This document shows, piece after piece, positions 23,555 to 27,671 of a stretch of DNA of 27,671 bases; positions within the stretch are counted from its first letter, which is position 1, and the number at the start of each line of letters is the position of its first letter. The notes below the pieces were generated by a model. The model had not been told where the DNA came from and did not search any database. It was given only the letters and a program-made list of their open reading frames with translations. This DNA is from a virus: IMG/VR virus record IMGVR_UViG_3300045996_000338, positions 1-27,671 of that record. One strand, written 5' to 3'. The translations under genes were made by a program, and so were the position numbers.

Positions 23555-24848
23555 TGAGGAATTTGAGAAGGCACTCATAGTTGGAATACTTCAAGACCCA
23601 TCCCTGTTACCAAAAGTGACGGGGATTGTTACTAGTGACGACTTTTTTAAGGAGAGCCACAAGAAAATAATGCGGGTTATCGAGGACATGAACATCGATA
23701 ACCTAGACTCATTAGCCGTAGAAGATAAGCTAACAGATGACTCTACTAGGGATCATTTTAAGCAACTAATACGAGATAGTGACTCCCTACTTCCCTCGCT
23801 TTCGAATGTTATCTTCTATGCAGAGACAATTAAGGACAAGTCTAAGTTACGGGCAGGGATTGACTTAGGTAGGGAATTAGCGGCGCTCTGTTATCAGGAC
23901 AGCGTTTCTGCGGACGAAGTTATGGAACAGGTTGAGTCCGTGTTCAGTAACTTCCTACAGAAGCGTGTTAAGGACAATTTATATGAGTCTACGAAGGAAT
24001 CCTTTAAGCAATTCATAGATAAGCTTGGTACTCGTATCAATGACGAGGGGGGAATTCGTACAGGGTTTAAAGCCATCGATCTGATCCTTCATAGATTGGA
24101 AGGACTCATAATCTTAGCAGCTAGGCCGTCAGTTGGCAAGACGGCATTAGCTATCAATATTGCCAGAAATGTAGCAGAGGAAAAGCCTGTCGTTTTCTTC
24201 TCATTAGAACAAACACAGGAGCAAGTGTTCGAAAGAATGCTAGCTGCTGAAGCGGAGGTATCACTTGAAGAAATCAGAACAGGAGCGTTTATTGCGGAGC
24301 CTAGAAACACAGAGCGCATCGCTGCGGCTAAGGATCGCCTTATTGAAGTGTTCAATCGCTTTCACGTCGATGAGCGAGACGGTATCCAGACTAGCCACAT
24401 TGCGTCGGTGGCACGACAAAAGAAATTTGAGTGGGGAGAAATCGGACTCATCGTTGTCGATTACCTCCACATCATCCGACTTAACGACAAAGCCAAGGTG
24501 GACGCGCTAGGGGATGCCACGAAGGAGCTACGGGCGCTCGGCAAGGAGCTAGGGTGCCCGGTGCTGCTTCTCTCGCAGCTTTCTCGCCAGCCAGAAATGA
24601 CTTCTAACCAAGGGGAGGAAAAGAAACGGCGACGACCAGAATTAACTGACCTTAGATCATCAGGGGAGATTGAACAGTCAGCAGATGTAGTCATGTTTCT
24701 TCATAGAGATTCATACTACGAACAATCAGGCTATGTTCCAGATGAGGATGAGATTGAAGTCATCATTAAAAAACATAGAAACGGAAGAACAGGAATTACA
24801 TCCCTTGTGTGGATTCCTAAGTACATTAAATACAAGGATATCACGTAG
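23535..24848 (+). CDS. DnaB-type replicative DNA helicase
   Basis: 437 residues, ATG after GGAGG with a short 3-nt spacer, overlapping the previous gene by 20 nt. An N-terminal helical DnaB domain (residues 1-100: E-K-A-L-I-V-G-I-L, F-F-x3-H-K-K-I) leads through a linker to a RecA-fold motor. The motor has R-T-G-F-K-A-I-D, Walker A A-R-P-S-V-G-K-T (196-203), F-F-S-L-E-Q, Walker B L-I-V-V-D-Y (305-310), L-L-S-Q-L-S-R, and L-R-S-S-G-E-I-E-Q-S-A-D-V-V with the trans-acting region I-I-K-K-H-R-N-G. All key motifs are present, so it should be an active 5'-3' hexameric helicase. About 120 nt around Walker B (24481-24600) are near 61% G+C, far above the neighbours. Confidence 0.93.
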   Translation: MNQIPFNEEFEKALIVGILQDPSLLPKVTGIVTSDDFFKESHKKIMRVIEDMNIDNLDSLAVEDKLTDDSTRDHFKQLIRDSDSLLPSLSNVIFYAETIKDKSKLRAGIDLGRELAALCYQDSVSADEVMEQVESVFSNFLQKRVKDNLYESTKESFKQFIDKLGTRINDEGGIRTGFKAIDLILHRLEGLIILAARPSVGKTALAINIARNVAEEKPVVFFSLEQTQEQVFERMLAAEAEVSLEEIRTGAFIAEPRNTERIAAAKDRLIEVFNRFHVDERDGIQTSHIASVARQKKFEWGEIGLIVVDYLHIIRLNDKAKVDALGDATKELRALGKELGCPVLLLSQLSRQPEMTSNQGEEKKRRRPELTDLRSSGEIEQSADVVMFLHRDSYYEQSGYVPDEDEIEVIIKKHRNGRTGITSLVWIPKYIKYKDIT

Positions 24849-24860
24849 GGGGTGTTATGA

Positions 24861-25058
24861 GTGGCCCACTTTTATGATTACGGAATCGCTAAAGGTTATT
24901 GGTTTACCTTTGCCCTTAAATACGCCTCTGATCCTGACTTCCGAGTAGAGTACGAGAAAGAATTACTTGATTTAATTACCGAAGAAGGGAGCTTTAGAGT
25001 GTATGGCAAAAATGGTCAAATCAAAAAGGGAGTACCGATGCGCGTCGTGCGAAGGTAA
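24861..25058 (+). CDS. Small hypothetical protein
   Basis: 65 residues from the GTG at 24861, with GGGGGTG upstream; an ATG at 24857 in another frame stops after six codons. Aromatic-rich N-terminus (H-F-Y-D-Y-G-I-A-K-G-Y-W-F-T-F) and a basic C-terminus. It overlaps the next gene by 56 nt. Length and coding quality are modest; function unknown. Confidence 0.4.
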   Translation: MAHFYDYGIAKGYWFTFALKYASDPDFRVEYEKELLDLITEEGSFRVYGKNGQIKKGVPMRVVRR

Positions 25059-25626
25059 GTTTATAAAGTGGCTAGGTATTTGTCCTAGCTGTGGTAAAGC
25101 AGGGACTCTACAGGAATTCATGTTGGTCCCGATTAAGAAATTGAATGGTGCTACACCGACTCAGAAATCATTGATCAGACGTTCGAAGAATTCTGAGAGA
25201 ACAATAGCAAAGAGAATGGTAGCTGTCGATGGGGCCGATCCTCAGTACGCAAAGATAGCTACGTCCACAGGTAGGATCGGGCACATAACAAACATTCGTG
25301 TTGATGCTATTTCTCGGTCTTACGTTACAGAGAATAAGAACAGGTCATTACCAAGCTGGTTGACAGGTGCGTGGCTGCTGATAAATCAGCGGGCAGAAGA
25401 CTTCGATAAACATGCCTTATTGCATCTTGATCCACCAAATATGGCTAAAGAGTTTCCGATAAACGGAACCATGAAACCACTAGATACCATGGCTGTTATA
25501 ACACAGACTCGGCATGAAGAGTTGATCTTAATCGAAAAAGATTTGACACAGATCAAGTCAATATTAGATAGCCAAAGTAATGATGTATCCAAACTAAGGC
25601 AAATCCGAGAGCTATTAGGGAAGTAA
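25003..25626 (+). CDS. RadA-type zinc ribbon fused to a putative PD-(D/E)XK nuclease (resolvase-like)
   Basis: 207 residues, ATG at 25003 (a second ATG three codons on is possible). Residues 13-30 are C13-A-S-C16-x6-W-L-G-I-C27-P-S-C30-G, the same C-x2-C-x10-C-x2-C with K-W-L-G as the N-terminal zinc finger of RadA/Sms. The RadA RecA domain is absent. Instead S-E65-R-x2-A-K-R-M-x3-D-G, D101-A-I-S and E110-N-K112 give an E...D...E-x-K set. With T-S-T-G-R-I-G-H and a following W-L-x3-W-x-L-I-N-Q helix, this fits a PD-(D/E)XK Holliday-junction-resolvase-like nuclease. A coiled C-terminus follows. The fold assignment is inference from spacing. Confidence 0.5.
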   Translation: MAKMVKSKREYRCASCEGKFIKWLGICPSCGKAGTLQEFMLVPIKKLNGATPTQKSLIRRSKNSERTIAKRMVAVDGADPQYAKIATSTGRIGHITNIRVDAISRSYVTENKNRSLPSWLTGAWLLINQRAEDFDKHALLHLDPPNMAKEFPINGTMKPLDTMAVITQTRHEELILIEKDLTQIKSILDSQSNDVSKLRQIRELLGK

Positions 25627-25629
25627 TCC

Positions 25630-26019
25630 ATGCCAAAAAAGAGCGAATTAAATTACCGTTATGAAGATGAAATATCGCTTGACAGTAGCGATAGACCGCG
25701 TTTACTATGGGAGAAGACCAGTCGAAAGCAGGACTTCGCCTTGTCAGAGGCAGAGGACAAGGCAAGTAAAGACAAGGCAAGGGAGCGATGGAAAGACAAG
25801 GCAGCCCTAGACGGAAGGAAGACGAAGGTGTGTGATGAGTTTTGGGAAGACTTCGTTTTATTATCAAAGGTTTGTCTTCTCAGAAATCCAGACGCAGATT
25901 TGTATGATGTATTTGATACCATTAGAACAAAATTCTTAGGTGGTTGGGGATATACGGAATCATACATCGCTCAGGTGGACGCAGATATTGAACGAGAATT
26001 AGCTAGGAAAGCACATTGA
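25630..26019 (+). CDS. Hypothetical charged protein
   Basis: 129 residues, ATG after TTAGGGAAG. Residues 35-65 are almost all charged (K/E/D/R with Ala), a likely coiled coil or DNA-contact helix. The C-terminal half is mixed with aromatic residues (F-W-E-D-F-V-L-L, F-L-G-G-W-G-Y-T-E-S-Y). I do not recognise it. It lies in the recombination operon, 3 nt after the putative resolvase. Confidence 0.5.
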   Translation: MPKKSELNYRYEDEISLDSSDRPRLLWEKTSRKQDFALSEAEDKASKDKARERWKDKAALDGRKTKVCDEFWEDFVLLSKVCLLRNPDADLYDVFDTIRTKFLGGWGYTESYIAQVDADIERELARKAH

Positions 26020-26309
26020 ATGTGGATACTTTAGTTAAGGAAGTCATGGCCTATCTGGACGATGTTCAGGTAGAGATTGAAGGCGATCATCTTTATAGTA
26101 ACTACCAGAAGGTGACAGCTTACACGCTTCGGCTACAAGAGATACACAATCAGATATCTCTAGAAGAAATCCGAGGCAATGCTTCTCAGGAGCTAAAGAA
26201 GTTTCGGACCATGATCCTCGACCCTACCATTGAGAGGTTTGAAAAGGTCGCTGCGTTTGAGTCCAGAAAGATTACAGCAAAGGCATTGGAGGCTAATCTA
26301 GATCGCTGA
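26016..26309 (+). CDS. Hypothetical helical protein, non-ATG start
   Basis: 97 residues from TTG at 26016 (overlapping the previous stop), or 95 from GTG at 26022; AGGAAA at 26005 suits the TTG better. The ATG at 26020 is out of frame and stops at once. Almost wholly helical by composition (V-M-A-Y-L-D-D-V-Q-V, L-R-L-Q-E-I-H-N-Q-I, E-R-F-E-K-V-A-A-F-E). It could be a small accessory factor of neighbouring enzymes; function unknown. Confidence 0.45.
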   Translation: MNVDTLVKEVMAYLDDVQVEIEGDHLYSNYQKVTAYTLRLQEIHNQISLEEIRGNASQELKKFRTMILDPTIERFEKVAAFESRKITAKALEANLDR

Positions 26310-26536
26310 TGCAACAAAGAGTATCTATTAAGAAATTCAAGGAGTTTCCTGACGCTCAGGCCGCTAAGGATAAGCTATCGATTGAGCATCCCGAGAATAC
26401 ATATAAGGTAAGGCGTATAAGCACAGGCTTTCAACTTGTTCGCCGGTTTAAAGTGAATGAGATTAAGGCTGCCGAAATTCCTAACCCAAGGAAGAAGAGA
26501 CGACGTGCAAGGGATCGGAGAGTAGCAAGTGTCTGA
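26309..26536 (+). CDS. Small very basic hypothetical protein
   Basis: 75 residues, ATG overlapping the previous stop (TGATG), with no near ribosome-binding site, so probably translated by coupling. The C-terminus holds a dense basic run (R-K-K-R-R-R-A-R-D-R-R), suggesting nucleic-acid binding. The N-terminal part F-P-D-A-Q-A-A-K-D-K-L and Y-K-V-R-R-I-S-T-G-F-Q-L-V-R-R looks like a compact alpha/beta unit. Family unknown. Confidence 0.45.
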   Translation: MQQRVSIKKFKEFPDAQAAKDKLSIEHPENTYKVRRISTGFQLVRRFKVNEIKAAEIPNPRKKRRRARDRRVASV

Positions 26537-26855
26537 TGTTAGAACCTACGAGATTGAGACAGCTAGTGGAAAGCTTAGGATCGATATTCCTGAGGACTGG
26601 AAGGTTACATATGGACCTATCTCTATTGGGGCTAAATCTTATGACGGAGGCCATCTAGCTCTACGTGTTTACGAGAGTGACACTAAGCAGCGAGCTATCT
26701 TCACGAATGTCAAGTCTTTCCGTGATCTTAGCATCCCTGTCAAGAGGGAAGTTGTTAAGAGAAGTGGCAGTGATACTTGGGTAGTGAATGACGATAGTAG
26801 TCGTTCTAGTCAGGAAAGTATCACTGAGCGATCATGGCAGGAATTAAATGACTGA
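26529..26855 (+). CDS. Hypothetical beta-rich protein
   Basis: 108 residues, GTG overlapping the previous gene by 8 nt, with GGAGAG upstream. Predicted beta-rich (Y-E-I-E-T-A-S-G-K-L-R-I-D-I-P, G-G-H-L-A-L-R-V-Y) with a Ser-rich C-terminus. No catalytic motif seen. The 8-nt overlap pattern repeats at its 3' end. Confidence 0.45.
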   Translation: MSDVRTYEIETASGKLRIDIPEDWKVTYGPISIGAKSYDGGHLALRVYESDTKQRAIFTNVKSFRDLSIPVKREVVKRSGSDTWVVNDDSSRSSQESITERSWQELND

Positions 26856-27120
26856 CTTGCAAGCTTTTATTCAGGATAGAGAGCTAGAGCTTACATTAGT
26901 TAATGAATTGCCTGAGTCTGGATATGTCGGAGTCGCATCCGACATTATTCCAAAGAAGGGCGAACATATCATCAAATTTCCTGTGTCTAAGGCATTTAAG
27001 AACGTATGTCCTTGGACTATTGCTGTATTGCACAGTGGTAAAAGGATTTTTAAGACATTTTATATTAGACCCGTTTTAGATGTAAATGTCAAGACTATCG
27101 AGGTAGTGTGGCCGGATTGA
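26848..27120 (+). CDS. Hypothetical beta-rich protein
   Basis: 90 residues, ATG overlapping the previous gene by 8 nt, with AGGAAT upstream. Beta-rich by composition (I-I-K-F-P-V-S-K-A-F, W-T-I-A-V-L-H-S-G-K, F-K-T-F-Y-I-R-P-V-L). No family recognised. The end overlaps the exonuclease start by about 13 nt. Confidence 0.45.
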   Translation: MTDLQAFIQDRELELTLVNELPESGYVGVASDIIPKKGEHIIKFPVSKAFKNVCPWTIAVLHSGKRIFKTFYIRPVLDVNVKTIEVVWPD

Positions 27121-27671
27121 TCAAACATATTTCGTACAGCTACCTTCACCTACTGGCGTGCCCCTACGCGGCCTTCCTGCGCTATCAGGGAGTCATCAGA
27201 GGCCCGACAACGCCATGGTTGGCGCTTGGGAACGCTCTGCACTTTGCGCTAGAGAAATGCCACGAGGATGACGCATTAACGTACTCGCTGTTCTCTTTTA
27301 AAGAGGCTGTGAAGTTATTCAAGGAAGAATTACATAGAATCATAGACGAAGAGCATGTGTTGATCGCATGGCCCCAAGTCAAGAAAATTGAGGCCGAAGG
27401 CATTGAAATGTTGGGGGTATACAATGAACAGGTCATCAGTGGGGCGATATCACCGAAACCTTTGGCATTGGAGACAGCATTTGCTATCCCGTTCGAAGGA
27501 ATTGAGATTGTTGGACGAATCGACAAGATCGAGAAGGATGATAGCGGATACATCATCACAGACTTCAAATCAGGAAAGTCAGAGCCTACAGAATGGTTCC
27601 TAAGACATAATTTACAGCTTACAGCTTATGCATGGGCTTGTAAGGAATTATTTGGTGAATTGCCAAGCAAA
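27108..27671 (+). CDS. Cas4/RecB-like PD-(D/E)XK exonuclease, N-terminal part (3' end outside window)
   Basis: 188 residues visible from the GTG at 27108 (GAGG only 4 nt upstream); a TTG at 27117 is the alternative. The frame stays open to the window edge. Motifs: I-S-Y-S-Y-L-H-L-L-A-C18-P (RecB/Cas4 N-terminal helix with a possible first Fe-S cysteine), L-G-N-A-L-H45, G-R-I-D139, D152-F-K154-S-G-K and H-N-L-Q170-L-x2-Y174-A. These are the full metal-binding and Q-x3-Y set of RecB-family nucleases; a C-terminal cysteine cluster, if any, would be beyond the edge. Phage members act as DNA exonucleases in recombination or end processing. The first ~130 nt are near 58% G+C, well above the surroundings. 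Confidence 0.85.
   Translation, partial: MAGLIKHISYSYLHLLACPYAAFLRYQGVIRGPTTPWLALGNALHFALEKCHEDDALTYSLFSFKEAVKLFKEELHRIIDEEHVLIAWPQVKKIEAEGIEMLGVYNEQVISGAISPKPLALETAFAIPFEGIEIVGRIDKIEKDDSGYIITDFKSGKSEPTEWFLRHNLQLTAYAWACKELFGELPSK

Noticed and set aside
24265-24510. + strand open frame within the helicase gene
   Set aside because: It overlaps the conserved RecA-fold motor in another frame and has no homology-like features.
24089-24694. Minus-strand open frames over the helicase
   Set aside because: They are antisense shadows of the helicase with Ser/Arg-rich translations, and have no ribosome-binding sites or motifs.
25375-25388. GCTGA/TCAGC hairpin in the zinc-ribbon nuclease gene
   Set aside because: Only 5 bp with a 4-nt loop, expected by chance in a window of this size.
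25553-25967. Minus-strand open frames of about 100 residues opposite the 25630 gene
   Set aside because: The + strand frame has a good ribosome-binding site and fits the operon; the reverse frames have none.
27185-27568. Minus-strand 127-residue open frame near the right edge
   Set aside because: The + strand there encodes a complete RecB/Cas4 motif set, so the minus frame is a shadow.

Overview
The window is part of a tailed bacteriophage genome (Caudoviricetes, most likely siphovirus-like), about 40% G+C by eye, with every convincing gene on the + strand, packed tightly and often overlapping by 1-20 nt. I saw no rRNA, tRNA, integrase or CRISPR array. A Gram-positive-type host is an inference. 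It rests on the tape measure -> Dit-like -> Tal-like order and on two soluble endolysin genes without signal peptides or recognisable spanins. No gene fixes the host.

Region 1 (2-18095) is the tail tip and adhesion module. It holds the C-terminal part of a tape measure protein and a Dit-like protein. Three adjacent genes follow that share an N-terminal beta domain but carry different C-terminal heads. Next is a 1445-residue protein with about 36 copies of a G-Q-A-Q-A-x-I-type repeat in four blocks, separated by lectin-like domains and ending in a second, paralogous Dit domain. A 1017-residue Tal-like hub protein with inserted carbohydrate-binding-type domains comes next. An 865-residue adhesin and a short 'headless' paralogue of its N-terminus follow, then three small unknown genes. 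The module looks built by repeated duplication and domain swapping: duplicated Dit, triplicated base domain, duplicated cysteine-containing base domain, and four copies of a jelly-roll domain marked by a W-x(5,6)-E-P-x(1,2)-W signature.

Region 2 (18159-21422) holds a GT-B glycosyltransferase, then a lysis cassette. The cassette has a lysozyme/glucosaminidase-like enzyme, a papain/C39-like cysteine peptidase and a holin-like membrane protein, and is closed by a strong intrinsic terminator.

Region 3 (21423-27671) is the replication and recombination module. It starts with a cluster of short inverted repeats and a small cysteine-containing protein. An extended -10 promoter then leads into a gp32-like ssDNA-binding protein with a zinc-ribbon insert. 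After that come a small gene, an endonuclease VII-type HNH resolvase, a possible helicase-loader-position protein and a DnaB-type helicase. A RadA-type zinc ribbon joined to a putative PD-(D/E)XK nuclease follows, then five small unknown genes and the start of a Cas4/RecB-like exonuclease cut by the window edge. Many starts in this region are GTG or TTG and depend on overlap with the preceding stop codon.

The most unusual feature is the G-Q-A-Q-A repeat protein ending in a second Dit domain. I read it as a long repetitive adhesin shaft anchored to the tail tip by a Dit ring domain. That is an inference from sequence pattern only.
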